The notes: a model not told the origin generated them from the letters alone. A DNA stretch of 64,000 nucleotides from Metallyticus violacea (GCA_030762175.1 CM060834.1:28960501-29024500); one strand, 5' to 3'. Positions 34,810-47,813 are shown, counted from the stretch's first letter. Program-made: numbers and translations.

Positions 34810-37800
34810 CATTGTGTAGATGTTACAATTAAATGCGATCAATATAATTATTAGCATTTTTGTTAATGCTTACTAAATGTCTGAAATTACTCAGAACCTA
34901 ACTACAAGCTGCTGCCTGCACATGCTCATTAGGCCTTGGAGACTGCCTATTCCCGTTATGTAGCTGCGCTTTGTGGGCCAGTAACTTAAATAACCTCACT
35001 GTATAATATATAATATATTTCACATTACCAATAGGTTAAAGTGTTTATTGCACTTTAACTATTTTATAACTTTAATACTATTAAAGCTAATAGTCTTATA
35101 CAAGTTAGAGATTAATTATTTATAATATTGTTATTTTACTTTAAAGGGAATATGAAAGGCCTATCCTTGTAATGTTAAATTTACCAACAACAGTTCCCAT
35201 TTTCTGAAGAACTATTAAAGGCAATAAAATGAAACTTTTATACAGTATACAGATGCATTTAATTTAAATTTGTTGATCTATTTTCACTACCATAACATGA
35301 CTCTGAAGCAAATAGTCCATTATGTTCAATTGCTTGCATTTTGTCTATTTTTTCTTAAACTTAGTTTTTTTTTACATTGTAACATAAAGTCGTAGATTTA
35401 CCATAATAGGTTCACATCATCACAATAATATCATGAATAAGTAATGGTTTCAAAGCGACAGCTTGTACACATACTAAAATGATGGAAAATTTATGGAAAA
35501 AAAAAATAATGTAGTTTTTCAATAATTGCAGCCAAAAAAAGTTTTTATTGTAAAACTAACCTTTAGAGGGAAACGCCAGCTAAAACCCCCCAACATTGTA
35601 AAACCACAAAAATGTCATGAAAACAAACGCTACCAATTTATGAAAGACGATTTTTTTTTAAAAATCATTGAAGACAAACCACAGCCTTCAAGAGCAAATG
35701 CTTCCTGATATATAGAATTATATCTGTACAAGTGTTCGCGAAAATAAATAAATAAATAAAAAAATAATGTTTTCTGCATAGAAATAAATAATACTTTATT
35801 AAAATATTTATAGCACAGGAATATTAATGAAAATCATATGCAAATAAACAGAAAATTCAAAATATTAAAATTTTACAAAAACAAAAATATTCTTTTTGAC
35901 ACATCCCCTTTCCTTTTAATACTTTCCCTTGAGCTGTCTTCTGCTTCATCTTCGTGCACATATAAGAAACAAAATAGTAAATTAAAAGGTCTCCTTTTCC
36001 TTATCTCATTCCTGATAATGTAAGAACATTTTATTTAAAATATTTGAAGATCAAATTCGGTGCAGATTTATCGACATAACATTTATCATGAACGAAAATC
36101 CCAGAATCATTTTCTTAGTGTGGGATATTAAAGAAAACCACTCCTTAGAGCGGAACTTTCCGAGGATTACTTTTTGTAGTTGTTTTTTAAATTATTATCT
36201 CCAAATTATAGTCTAGGCTAACCATCGACCTTGTTTTGCTTTTTTTATTACCTGGCGTCAGGCTTCCACTTGTGGCTAATATAAGCAGGAGCACGGGAAT
36301 TAGCGGTATGGGAGCCCCATCACATGAATAATTACATTAATAGCATTAACAACTACTTATGATACTAGGAAATTAAGCGATTCTTTACCCACCTGTTTTT
36401 GTTTAAACTTCTCTTTAAAATTGCGTGATCTCAGCTCCGCTGTTTAGTGGAACCACCAGCAATCAACGTACAGTTCAAGAAAAAGAATTTTATGTTGCGT
36501 TTAAATAATATTAATGTTCCCATAAAAATGTAAGCAGTTTTATATATGATATATTTTTAATTTAATTCTATAAAGCCTAAAGAAATTGACAAAAACAAAT
36601 TGTTATTCAACAAAACAAAAATATAATTGTTATTCAAAACAAGATCAAGTATCTAACAGTGTAAACTTAATTTTCACAATAATCAAATATTTCCCATAGT
36701 CAACCAGCTGTTATATTCCAGTAGCATAGAAGCAATTTCAGCAGTCTATTTAGTGAAACCAAAATAGCACGGAATATCATATTCATTTTAAACACTTTCT
36801 ACCTTTAACTACTCTAATTGGTATGAAAAACGTCCATAAATAACCATAAAATTCTTAAAATATAACATAAATAGAAAAAAGGGCATCACATTTCCTATAT
36901 GAAATCATGTTTTGACTTCATAGTAGTAGTGGAGGACCGTTGTCTATACATATCATTACACGTATTACATCGCCCTCGTAAAGGCTTGTTGCTTGTATTT
37001 GTTTAACAATTGAGCAGCAGTGAATCAAGGACAATTATTTGGCTAACGATGCAAGGTATGGACTAGAAACTTGTACGAACAAGTTTGGAATTTAAGTCAT
37101 TTCTGATAATAATATTGACGCAATTGTATTTCATATCTTTTTTTCGAGCGTAAAACCTCCTCTCAATTACTCCAGTTAATAAACATGTTGCCACTTTAAG
37201 ATACGACGTTCACTGAAAATATAACGAATGAAAATTCGTCCTACTTTGAATCCAGCTTTACCTTACCCCGAGTGCCACGAGGAATATAAGTGCATTTTCA
37301 TGGAAATTCCTTTGAAGGTTATTTCACAACACTTTGATACTAGTTTGTCAACGTGAGAACGTTTTTCTCTCACAGCTTTACTCGCTCTGTGAAGGACGTA
37401 GGGTAAACATGTCGTGAAGTTGAAGCAGTAGACTTGCTATCGTAAAAAGTTACCAACCGGGAAAACGAGAAAAAAGATAAAAGTGCAATGAAATTAGAGA
37501 ATATTGGTTCAAGTTTTTATAAAGTATAATGCTCTGCATTGTAAAGGATATCTTAACATTTTTTTCTTTAAATTTGTGATTACATTTTAGATATATCGCA
37601 ACACATGTTGGTTTCAGTGTACGGATTTTTATTATGGATATCTAGGCGAGCTTTGTATTGAAAAGTTAACATTTTAATTTCACTGACAGTGATTAGTGCA
37701 TTTTCAAAATATCATATTGTAGTTATGGATTGCACTTGCAGCCTGATACGTGAGGAACGCCCATGAAGAGACTTTTTACGAATTTTCCTTCGTCAAATAA

Positions 37801-38145
37801 AAGACAATGATGAATCAAAAACTAAACGTCAAGCTGCAATTGTTCTATACAGACATTCTTTAGCTTTGTAGTGGAACAAAGCAGCTGATTTTCATTCTCC
37901 TTGTCAGGAAATATGACTATAAATTCATAGAGAATGTTTAATTATATTTTGACAATTAGCATATTTAGAAACAAATATCTGCTGAGATATAATCGGGTTT
38001 TTATTGCGAATAAAATAATATAAGTATGAATACAATAAAATGCGTTTATTTTTTTACTTGGGTAGTACAGGTTCCCTCCCTATTGGTGCATTGATCTCTT
38101 TGCTACACTATCAGTGATGACCTAAGTAATTCGTGTATCACTTAG
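34810..38145. other. AT-rich DNA, nothing recognised
   Basis: More than 3 kb without a recognisable coding remnant or SINE. Small K/N-rich frames at 35,526 and 35,838 reflect base composition. Confidence 0.4.
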
Positions 38146-38159
38146 TTGAAGTTATGGTA

Positions 38160-38481
38160 TTAGTACAAAACAACATGGCTCATGCACGATGGAGCGACAC
38201 CTCATTTTATACACATTGTGTGAAACCCCTTACCCCATATCTTTAGAGGGAAATGGATTGATCGAGGAGATCCATTAAATTGACCTCCCTAATCACCATA
38301 TCTGATTTTTGGTTAGGGGACACTTAAAAATCTCAGTAAAACCACAGTCTTGATATCATACAAATATTTCAGAACAGTGTGTACACTGCATATTATCAAA
38401 TCCGAGAACAGCAAATGTTTACACGGATACGCGATTTGCTGAAGGATGCATATCGCACATTTTTATTTAAACACTCCGTAT
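38160..38481 (+). pseudogene. DUF4817-type transposase C-terminal fragment
   Basis: Across frame changes the plus strand shows DTSFYTHCVK (from the DGA-PHF region of the DDE domain) and REMD and WIDRGDPLN (equivalent to the RWIGRGGPINW motif). A decayed SPDL segment, a GHLK-like stretch (ggacacttaaaaatc) and a C-terminal run to cactccgtata follow. These are landmarks of the second half of the mariner-like transposase that usually carries DUF4817. At least two frameshifts and several stops are present. It ends exactly where the next element's left terminus begins. Confidence 0.6.
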
Positions 38482-40046
38482 ATACAGGATTAGTTAAAAG
38501 TCCCACAACATCTAAGTAACTTTCAAAATATGTGCTTTACTGACAGCCCGTATACTAAAAACAGAAAAATGATATGAAAGATTTTTTTCTACTACCAGTT
38601 TAGCCAGAAGTAACTCAAATTCTTTTATTTTGAATGGAATACTCAAAATGTTTTACACTTTGGAATAATACTAATTAAGAACTTTTCAAAAAACACCCAC
38701 ACTAGATATTACTGTTCAAATTTATTGTTACTAAATCAATAAAACAAAGAAGTAGAGCAAATAATAAATTACTGTATTTTTCCAATAATCACACAAATAT
38801 TGTTCTTAGTTTATGTTCATGGAATAATGTTTATAGAAGCATGTTATTTAAGAGATAAAATCTGACATCTAGTGGTTTAAATCTAATACTAAGCGAAAGG
38901 GAAAGCATTATAAATTTAATTATGGTTGGCTAAGGAGACAGGCAACGATCTCATCAAGAGGTGGCGAATTTATTTCAGATACGGTTTCGGATCGCAGTTC
39001 AATTCCTCATATAGCAGTGGAAGGCTCGTAAAAGAAACTGGAAGTCTAAAGGACTTACCAAGATCAGGTCCCGAAAAGAGCAGCTCATGTGAATATTTCG
39101 CTGGATGTTTTCCTCCGTATGCAATAAATTCCAAACATTTCTAATACAAATTTGTCCTTAGAATCAAACGTAAATCAACAATTCATGATGAAAATCCTTA
39201 AAAGTGGCAATAAGTGTGCTTATAAAAATGTAGCTTTTGCAGGAACTTTCAGAGGGTGATCCAGATAGAAGAATGCAGTTTTGTGAATTATGCGTTATGC
39301 GTCAGTTTTTCTTAGACAAATTGTATTCCCAGATGAAGACGTTCTGCCTGAATGGGTTTGTTAACAGACACAACTACCGACACTGGTCAGACGTGAATGG
39401 AGGTGAACCACCCGCAGTATTCACAGAAACTTAATGTTTGAGCTGGTATTGCTAGTCAGCACTTTGACCAGGTTTTTCCACAACGATGGATTGGTAGGAG
39501 AGGTCACATAGAGTGGCCAGCAAGATCCCCAGCTTTGTAGCCTTCGGGCTTCCTTTTATGGATCCATTTCAAGTCAGAAGTATAAAGGGAAAGAACCAAT
39601 AACTTTATCGAATAATGGAGTCAGTGCAAGACATTCCTTAAATGTTACTGTGATCCACTGGCACATTGTCAAGCAACTGAGCAGTGTGCATACAGAATTT
39701 AGACGTTCAGCTAGGCTTTGATTTCTTTTTTGACAGAAAGGTGCATTTTATTATTCGTTACATTGTTTTGTTTTTGTTTCTTTTTTATTTAACAACAATA
39801 CATTTTCACAAAGTATGTAGTGTGGATACTTCTTGAAACTCTCTTAATGAACAATATTCGAAAACGTAAAAATATATCGTGTATCCCATTTAAAATAAGA
39901 GAGTTGGAATTACTTCCGGTTAAACCGGAAGTAGAAGAGTTTGAGTTCTCAGTATGCTGCCATTTGTATAGAGTTTCATGTCACTGAACCACATACTTCA
40001 AAATTTATTCAGGTAGTGCGGAACTTTTAACTAGCCCGTGTATACA
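38482..40046 (+). mobile_element. DUF4817-type DNA transposon with long terminal inverted repeats
   Basis: The left end (tatacaggattagttaaaag) and the reverse complement of the right end (tatacacgggctagttaaaa) match. The similarity continues inward over roughly 220 bp: tatgtg then ttactgaca against tatgtggttcagtgaca, then ttctac, cagtttagccagaagtaa against cggtttaaccggaagtaa, and cttttattttgaatgg against tcttattttaaatgg. The ~1.56 kb unit contains one transposase pseudogene (38,926-39,730). Both inverted repeats are diverged, so the element is old. Its size fits mariner-like elements, but the inverted repeats are far longer than the ~30 bp typical of mariners. Confidence 0.75.
38926..39730 (+). 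pseudogene. DUF4817-type mariner-like transposase, decayed
   Basis: Recognisable segments in order: a helix-turn-helix linker GRLVKETGSLKDLPRSGPEK (39,020-39,080); NTNLSLESNVNQQFMMKILK (about 39,145-39,205); LQELSEGDPDRRMQFCEL (39,240-39,290); SQMKTFCLNGFVNRHNYRHW (39,330-39,390); and QRWIGRRGHIEWPARSPAL, a stop and PSGFLLW (39,480-39,560). In active relatives the fourth segment starts SDEATF and the last reads SPDL-P-DFFLW. Here the first catalytic Asp is Gln and the third is Gly, and several frameshifts and stops break the frame. It would have cut and rejoined the element's ends in the nucleus; it is dead. Confidence 0.8.
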
Positions 40047-43000
40047 TCAATACTGGCACACATCTTCCTGCTTCTCAAACGCTCTCGCTCTTGAACCAAG
40101 TTTTCATACCGGCATTGTAATCCATCATTTTTCTCTCACTACGTATTTTAATTCTTTTTCCCCATGTTGTTTTCGATTCCCCTTGCTTCCTCTATAGGGC
40201 GATATTCGTTTCAATCAACGTCTTCCTATATTTTTTCCCGCTGTTTCTCCGTACAAAAATGTTTTGTGCGACCCTGCTACCTGCTGGCGTTTTAAAAGCT
40301 TTGTTATGTAAAAAAATATATATAATAAAATATTCACAATGGAAATGTAAAATGTGCGCTTTTATTAATGTCATTCTAAAATTCAGCACAATAAGAAAAA
40401 AGAATGTTGTATTTTACTCGTGAGTTTCTACAGATATTTTCTCCAATTAAGTTCTAATTCCGAAAATATAATTAAACTGTGCAGCTCATTAATATTGAAG
40501 GAATATTTAAGCTACTCTGTATGATAATATATTAAGTATTTTATTAGGATAAATTAGCTATGGCTAGTTTTTCAAAGTCATGCCTAAATTATTTTTTTGA
40601 AACGATCTCAGACAGCGGTATTGCACTACAGCTGTCAGTGTGGAATGAAAGCTCGGTATCATTTAAAATTGAAACACTATTTAGCTATTTGCTATTGCTA
40701 ATGCCACTGAAGGACTGTTACTATAACAACCAATATAAACAGTACCCAACTTAGTTTGAGTTTCTGTTAAAATTTTAAATTTTCACTCAATATTTATGTA
40801 GATTGTTCTTGATATTGAGGTGAAAATGGTTATGCAAAAGGCAAATATGTTTTGAATTTAGTGTATTTTTTAAACGTATCTTTTCAGCATTTTCTGTAAA
40901 TAGGTCAAGGGATAAGGGGTGTTAATTAACAAATGCACACATTTAATAATCTAAATCATATGTATATCTTTAGAGTCAATATGATGTAACATATTCAAAA
41001 ACAGCCGTGCCCAAACATTGCCAGGAGAGAGAAGGGGAGGGGAGAGTAAAATCTCCTCTTTCCACTCACTGCGGAAGAATGACCCCTTCATTCACCCTTA
41101 ATGTTTAGAAACATTACTTTTTACCAGCGGTGGATTAGGAGGTTGCTATGCCATTTTTGATTAATGAAAAGAATAAAGCTCACAATAAAAACTTGTCATT
41201 ATATATATATTTTTTTTAAATTCAATTTACATTTCTGAGAATGTTTTCTATAATAAGGTTTTATTTTAACTGGAATCAATATTTGTTTAGAAAGAGTTAG
41301 TACAGATTCTCAGAAGGTAATCTAAGTGCCTTATAGATCATTTCTGAAATCGTTTGCTCGCAAATGTACGTGGAATCAAAAAAATTGTCGTTAATTTTGA
41401 TGAACACAAGCGTAGCATAGGAAATTTGCCACAGAATAAAGCTATAAATAATCAAACTCGTTTGTAACATTATTAACAGTTTTGAAATTTTCTTCTCCAG
41501 AGGAATTAGTTTGAAGAAAAGCTGTATCTAGAATTCTTCAATAATATTTCAGTCACTAGCAATATGTCTCTAAGAATATAATTACTTGAGTCTTACTCTG
41601 GCGCTTCGTCCAAGGCAAGGTGGTAGTGTTTTATCCTCCCCCCTCCTTTTCTCCTTTCCAGTTTGCATCCCAATTCTTCAACGCGCCTCGCTTCAGTATT
41701 ACGCTAAAGACATAAATATAATACAGATACTGGAAATATGTTTTCTTTCCACAGCGCTTCACTTAAGAAAAAACCTGCATAGGGTAAATTACTATAAACT
41801 TCTTCATTCCAAAACACTAATAACTTTATATGAAACAGTCATCGAAGAACATATGGAACAAAGAGATATACTCCATTATTAGGATAATGCGAATAATTCG
41901 GTTCCTAAGCTACTTATAGTCTTTTTTGTACACATGTCCTCTAAGGGAAGGCTGTATGTAAAAAGCGAACAAAATCTCGTGTCCCGGTACTGCCTTCCCT
42001 CCTTAGTAACTAGTAAAATGCGAATTGAAAATACACTCGGTCAAACATTTTAAGAATAAGGGGTGTAGATGGAGAGGAAGAGAGGGGAGAAATAAGCAAT
42101 ATGTAGCTAGCCTAAGCTGCTGAAAGTATTTAATTGTGAACCACACATAATAAATGCTGTGCTAGATAATTGAAAAAAATGCCTTTTAGTGCATAAATAA
42201 TATGCAATTACAATATTCAGCATTTATTCATTTTTACTCATTTCTTTTTATAGTCCTTAACATAAACCTAAATGTGAGTATGGAAGAAGCAGTACCGATT
42301 TCGGAACTTACAGACGATGAAACAACACCATTTGCACCTAGAATCTGAGCGAATGATATAGAATTTGAACCTATACATGTGAAAGTTTCCATTCCAAATT
42401 TCATTTTCATTTCTATCATCTACATCCAAGTCAGAACTAATTTTTAGAAATAATAAATTTAACGATTAGTTTAGTGAAAGTGAACTATGCACCGCTAACA
42501 AGAAACGACAGCCAACACATTGTAAATACGATGTTCTCGGGGGGGAGTCAGAATATAGCACGTTTAATCCGCCTGGAGTATATTTTTTCTTTCAGCAGTT
42601 CCTAAATAAAAGATAAATCATGTTATGTGGCACAATTCAGTGAGAAAGTTTTCAACCATACCAGATTTTAAAATTTGCCAGTCCCAAGTCTGGAGGATTA
42701 GGGTGTAAAGGTAGGCTTTATCATTTCCTATATGTTCGCATTTTATATGTACCTCTTTCTAGGCTTAGTTTGCATTTTACATGTTGAATGATATTAGAAA
42801 GTAATCTAAGTTCGGATATTACGTACAGCGCTTCAAAAGGAAGGGATTAGATGAGGGCTACACCGGACTTCCCAGAGAGAGGATGGACTGATAGGGTCAC
42901 TAACAGTAAGGTAGGATGCGACAGTCAAGATGGTATTATTTGGATGGCAGCCCAAGGGGGCAAAATTCGCCAGATCGAGAAGTTAACCACCGCCACGCCG

Positions 43001-43122
43001 CATAGCTCCAGCTCCCCTCATTTGGCTCTGTCTATCCTCAACCGAAACCATGGAATTAAATTATGTGAAATGGGAGAGTGAAATTTCGTTGAAAGTAAAT
43101 ATCCATCCCAGTGTGTCCAAGG

Positions 43123-43181
<59 letters not shown>

Positions 43182-43191
43182 CACACACACA
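43123..43191 (+). repeat. Poly(A) followed by (CA)n
   Basis: 45 A residues run directly into a CA dinucleotide array. Confidence 0.95.
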
Positions 43192-44134
43192 ACAACCAGG
43201 GATTTAAATCCAGGACCTCCCAAATGTGAATCCCAAACGTTATGTCTGGAATCACTCTGATTGGTACGAGAATAGAGTGAACAGCAATATGTTTACCGCC
43301 ATTTGCAGCAGAAAAGTCTTGGACAAAGACTAGATTCAGCGAAACAGATTAAAGAAATGAACGAGGGCATATTCTGGTAATTACCGTGAAATGTAGCACA
43401 TGGGCTCAATGAGTGACACTTGAAATTCAATTCTAAGGGCTTCATTTACAAACATTAAGCAAGTCATTTAAACTCTCTCAGATGATTGTTATTAGTTTAC
43501 AAGAGGCCACAGTGTCATATGCTGAAGATATTGAATTAATGTCTTTAAATTATAAACATCTTCAGGTTTCACTTAATTTTCACTTAATTACAGAAATTTA
43601 AAACACCATGTTATAGCACAGATTTATTTACATATTATCTATTTATTTTACATTTGCCGATAACCAAGGAATTATCATTGCTTAGAACCGAGCGAGAGTA
43701 TAACTATTTAGGTTGACGTCAAGCTAGCGACAAGTGAGAAGGAAGGTAGGTTTTGTGTGCTTTACATGAGCCGTAACTGAAAAAAACTTTATTTTATTTA
43801 ATCTCATTAACAAAGGAGTCTGTTAAAATTATTTCTGTATACGTGCCTTCTAGCAGCATCCCTACAGGTCTACACAAGCGTTATATTGTGCTAAAACTCA
43901 GAACGGGAAGAAGGCATCACTAGGAGCGGATGTAAATACAGAGCCCTCGTTTGGGCGTGTGGCCGGTTTAACGCGGTTTTGCTTGGCACTGGGAAGCACG
44001 TTGTTTGCCGGTGGAGTCGGATATTTATAGCCTGTTAAACACTGATTTTTTGATCATAGAATGTCATTTCGTGCACAAGATATATTGTTTAGTGTCGCTA
44101 CATGGTCATATAAATAATACTATGCTTCCACCTT

Positions 44135-44150
44135 AAAAAAAAAAAAAAAA
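44135..44150 (+). repeat. Poly(A) tract
   Basis: A run of 16 A residues, short and without an assigned element. Confidence 0.9.
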
Positions 44151-44264
44151 CAAACGCGGGTCAATACAGCGAACATTTATATTATCCAACACCCAGTTTC
44201 AGAAATTAACTCACATTATCGTATAGTTTCAATTCCTCAACTACATTATCTTTATACCGTTTTC

Positions 44265-44620
44265 ATTTTAAAAGTTTCATGGCATTACAAGCCGAGATTT
44301 GCGAAACTCCTGATTCCTGTGCAAGTTTTCTCAGAGATTTCTTTGGTCTTCTTTCTAATTTTTCTCCGATGTGGTAGGGTTTTTCCTCTATAAGAACACG
44401 GCGTTTTACTTCCGGTATTTTTTTTTATCAAGAACAGACCTGTTTCCCTAAATCGATTTACAAGATTACGAACCGTTTCTCTGTGGGACGCACGAACAGC
44501 AGAGAATCTGTTATAAATCGTCGTCTCACTTCTCTTATGTGTTTGTTGTCACATAGGAATCGTACACGAAGATTCTGTGTGCTAAAATGTGGGGACTTTT
44601 TTGCATTATAACGGCAGTAA
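44265..44620 (-). pseudogene. DUF4817-type transposase N-terminal fragment
   Basis: On the minus strand, across frames: REVRRRFITDSLLFVRPTEK, then VRNLVNRFRETG, then an LIEEK-like segment (cttatagaggaaaaaccc), a RRPKKSLRKLAQESGVSQ segment (44,300-44,360), and CNAMK near 44,280. This is the complete helix-turn-helix bundle of the DUF4817 family, with its typical VNRFRETGS hinge and SLRKLAQE-G-S recognition helix. Indels in the poly(A/T) stretch (44,418-44,427) shift the frame. The DDE catalytic half is missing. Confidence 0.7.
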
Positions 44621-44629
44621 CACACTATA

Positions 44630-45900
44630 ACACTGAAACACGTAGTCTCACCACAACATTCAACTCCTGTACAGCACAAAGACTTCGGGTCAGCATACGG
44701 AGATGCGAAAAAGCCGGTTAGAAACAGGGCAGGCAAATCCCCGTTAAGCCGGCCATGCGTCCAAATGAAGGCTGTGTAGTTCGCAGCTCTTCAATCAAAA
44801 TTGGCAAACGTAAAATAAAAGGACAATACATAGTTACATTAACAGTCATCAGATGAAGATTATCATATAAAACAATATCATCAAAACAAGCTTCATAACT
44901 GCACAAGTTGTGAGTTTCAGCACCATCAGGTATGTTAAAGATTTAATTTTATATTGATAATGTAAAATGAAACAAAATATTTTTGTGAACCTTATAGGAC
45001 AGCTACAAAACCGTTCCTTAGGGGAGCTCGGTCTCTGATCAACTTCATAGCACTACTTCGCTATACATGGACGTTACATTAGCGAGAACTAAGAATGAAG
45101 CAGACGTTAATGGTGCCAACAGCCACTGCTTCTTGCGCCTAGGGAGTAATGAGCTAAAGAATAGACCTTTTCTCCCGTACACAATGCTCACTCTGTCTGC
45201 TACGTACACTGAGGATTTGATCTACTCATTCCACTGCATACGCAAATCGCAGTGTAAATGTTAGCTGAAGGAGAACTCGGTTGCAACGCACAACCTCTTT
45301 AAAAAGTAACAAAATTAAATACAGCTGAAACGTAAATATAACACAACACACTTTACTAGTGCCATCATCCCCAGTAAAACTTTTCGTTAATTAAAATACA
45401 GGTACCATGGAAATTTCCTACTTATTTTAACCTATCACTGTTCTAAGATAACTCTATTTGATCATGAATTATATTTCTATTACTTTTTACAATAGAAAAT
45501 CTACCTTTTATGTAAGCGGTTAGTGTTGAGTAGCTTTTGTGGTTAGAGACCGTAATTATTAATATTACTAAAACTTGTGTGTTGGTAGATGTCAGAAAGA
45601 TATTCTAATTAGATAGTAGTAACAACAATAGTAATGAAGGTAGTGATAGCAGGAGTGTAGGTCATGAATACTGCCTACTGCCAAAATTAATATAGTAATA
45701 TTCACAATATCAACGTGGTATTGATTGCGGAGTTTCAAATCCGGCTTTTATTTGGAAAGCTCATTTTGTTAGTGAAGTCTTAGTTTGGAGTTATTATTGC
45801 CGCTGGCCCAGCTTATTCAGGCCTTTAGGGGTTATTAATTTGATTCTCGGCTTGTTATATTTTTCGCCGAAGGTGCTAATATTGGCTTGATATTCCACAA
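44630..45900. other. Unassigned DNA
   Basis: No gene or repeat recognised. The 65-codon plus-strand frame at 45,067 shows no known motif. Confidence 0.4.
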
Positions 45901-45915
45901 GGCATTAAGCCGGAT

Positions 45916-46275
45916 GTTTTCTGCTGATCCTGGCACATGAATGATTCTTGTAGAAGTTTTGTGGACTCAGAGTATGCATTAAATCTTCACATTTACGCAT
46001 TTCTTGCCAAAATCGAATAGAAATAACTTCATTGATAAGAGGTAGGATTCGTCCCTGAGAAGTTCGGTGAAGTTCCCACTTTTTCACATAATCATCCAAA
46101 ACAAGTATTAGACAGACCATTGAGCGAGATACTTTCTTCTGATTCTGACACATGAATACGAATTTCTTGCCAAAATGGAATAGAAATAACTTCCTTGATA
46201 CAAGGTAGAATATATTGCAGAGAAATTCAGTAAACTTTCCACTTTTTATCAATCATACAAAACAAGTGTAAGAGC
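45916..46275. repeat. Local tandem duplication (two units)
   Basis: Two units share, in order, ttctg-tgatcctg/ttctgacacatgaat, ttcttgccaaaat(c/g)gaatag, aaataacttc(a/c)ttgata, aaggtag/gaggtag, ttcccactttt/tttccacttttt and aaaacaagt. The first unit (about 45,916-46,115) has about 45 bp more near its start than the second (about 46,130-46,275). The minus strand is open across both, which explains the 115-codon frame there; no protein family is recognised. Confidence 0.65.
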
Positions 46276-46279
46276 ACAT

Positions 46280-47200
46280 AGCTGGATCTATCTTTCCTCA
46301 ATTTCTTCTTTTTAGGATGACCCAAATTTCTGAAGAACGGGTTTTGAGATTCTATTTTTGTTCATTTGTTGGACATTATTTTACCACTGAAGCTGATAAT
46401 TGTTTATAAAACGCATATCTGGTTTCTTCCATTATCTCTTTTCTTTTGTGGCCCCAGCAAGTTCAATTACCGCTCTCATAAATTTCATTTCACTGACTGT
46501 TTTTCATCTGCACTCTTTAGTTTTCAGAATCATTTCCTAACACAATCATTCATTTGCAAATTCTCTGATGCCATATTTTTCTTGTTCCAGACTTTTTTTG
46601 CAGATTTTTTTTAAAAATATATTGTAGGGTGTCCATTAACCTTCAATATTATAATGAATGAGAAATTTGTTTGAGGGATAATTCATACTCTTTCCACAAA
46701 GTTTTATAACTTTTAAATTTCTGAGTAATTAACTTTGAAAGTTATATAATAAGAAATGCAAGAAACCAAATCCGAGAATTGTAAAAATTGGTTCACTAGT
46801 TATTGTTCGACATAACCCTCTAATATAATTGTTTCCATAAAAAATATGGAACCTGTTATCACCATCATCGTCGTCGTCACCAGTTCGTAGCACTCCAGTG
46901 TTTATAATTATATAGAAAAATGCAACTTTTTGAAAAGCGAACATGCTAATATAAAATGAACTTGCACCAGCTGGTTGATCGTAATTTTTTCTAAGTATAA
47001 TTTATTTTCAATGGTCTATTAATGATTCAAGTGAGTGTATAGAAAAGAAATTAATTTACATTTTGTCTTTTGTTAACAATACTTGAATAAGTATTCCTGC
47101 ATTTTTATAAAATTTACTCTTTTAATCTTTGTTTATGCTTTTAAAAAATAAAACACCTAACAGTTAAATTATTATATTACATAACCACACCTACAAATTC
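46280..47200. other. AT-rich DNA, nothing recognised
   Basis: T-rich plus-strand frames only. No element assigned. Confidence 0.4.
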
Positions 47201-47206
47201 TGTTAG

Positions 47207-47283
47207 ACAATATATAAAACAAAGACAAATCTCTAAAAATATCTGCTGTATTTTTAGAGATTTACCTATATTTTATATATTGT
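47207..47283. repeat. Hairpin with two perfect stem segments
   Basis: Outer arms: acaatatataaaa (47,207-47,219) pairs perfectly with ttttatatattgt (47,271-47,283). Inner arms: aaatctctaaaaat pairs perfectly with atttttagagattt, with a terminal loop of about 10 bases. The small unpaired stretch between outer and inner segments is 7 bases on each side. It could be the core of a short MITE or a folded RNA; nothing else supports an RNA gene. Confidence 0.8.
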
Positions 47284-47289
47284 TTAATC

Positions 47290-47810
47290 TGGAGATTTGC
47301 CTGGTTCAAAAAAAAAAAAAAAAACCCTATTTATAGATATCTCGGCAATCCAAAACTTATGAAAAGGGTTTATGCGGGAAAAACAAAAATGTAAAAGTCT
47401 CTAACTTTTTTTTCTTTTATTTGCAATAGATGCCTTAAGATAATTTTAGCTTCGGAATCAATAGTAGAAACAAATGCTAATGAGGCAATATCTTGGTTTA
47501 ATAGTAAGACTATAATATGAAGCAAACTTCTAAGGAAAATTATAATTTAGTTCCTTGATATGGTGTGTAAAACATTGGATGAAGCAACGAAACAGTAGGC
47601 AGACTTCATATAATAAAAACAATCCAGTAAAATAGAAGAGAGAAAAAAGGAGCAGCTAGGACCAAAGAGAATGAAGAAAAAGTTAATTATGGAGCAGGAG
47701 ACCATTAATAGTATCAGAAAACAAAATTATATTACAAAATTCAGCTTTTTGCAAACATTGAAGGAATGTAAAAGCCTGAAGGTTCTATAAGTTTACTTAC
47801 TAATATGTTG
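47290..47810. other. Unassigned DNA
   Basis: Contains a short poly(A) run (47,308-47,324) and purine-rich sequence near 47,630-47,720. No recognised coding remnant. Confidence 0.4.
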
Positions 47811-47813
47811 CTA

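Larger units (their letters stand above)
40050..44260. other. Unassigned DNA
   Basis: No gene or transposon protein recognised. It includes a mostly AT-rich stretch and a GC-richer patch at 42,840-43,080, open for 76 codons on the plus strand but with no known domain. The poly(A)/CA repeat at 43,123 is listed separately. Confidence 0.4.
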
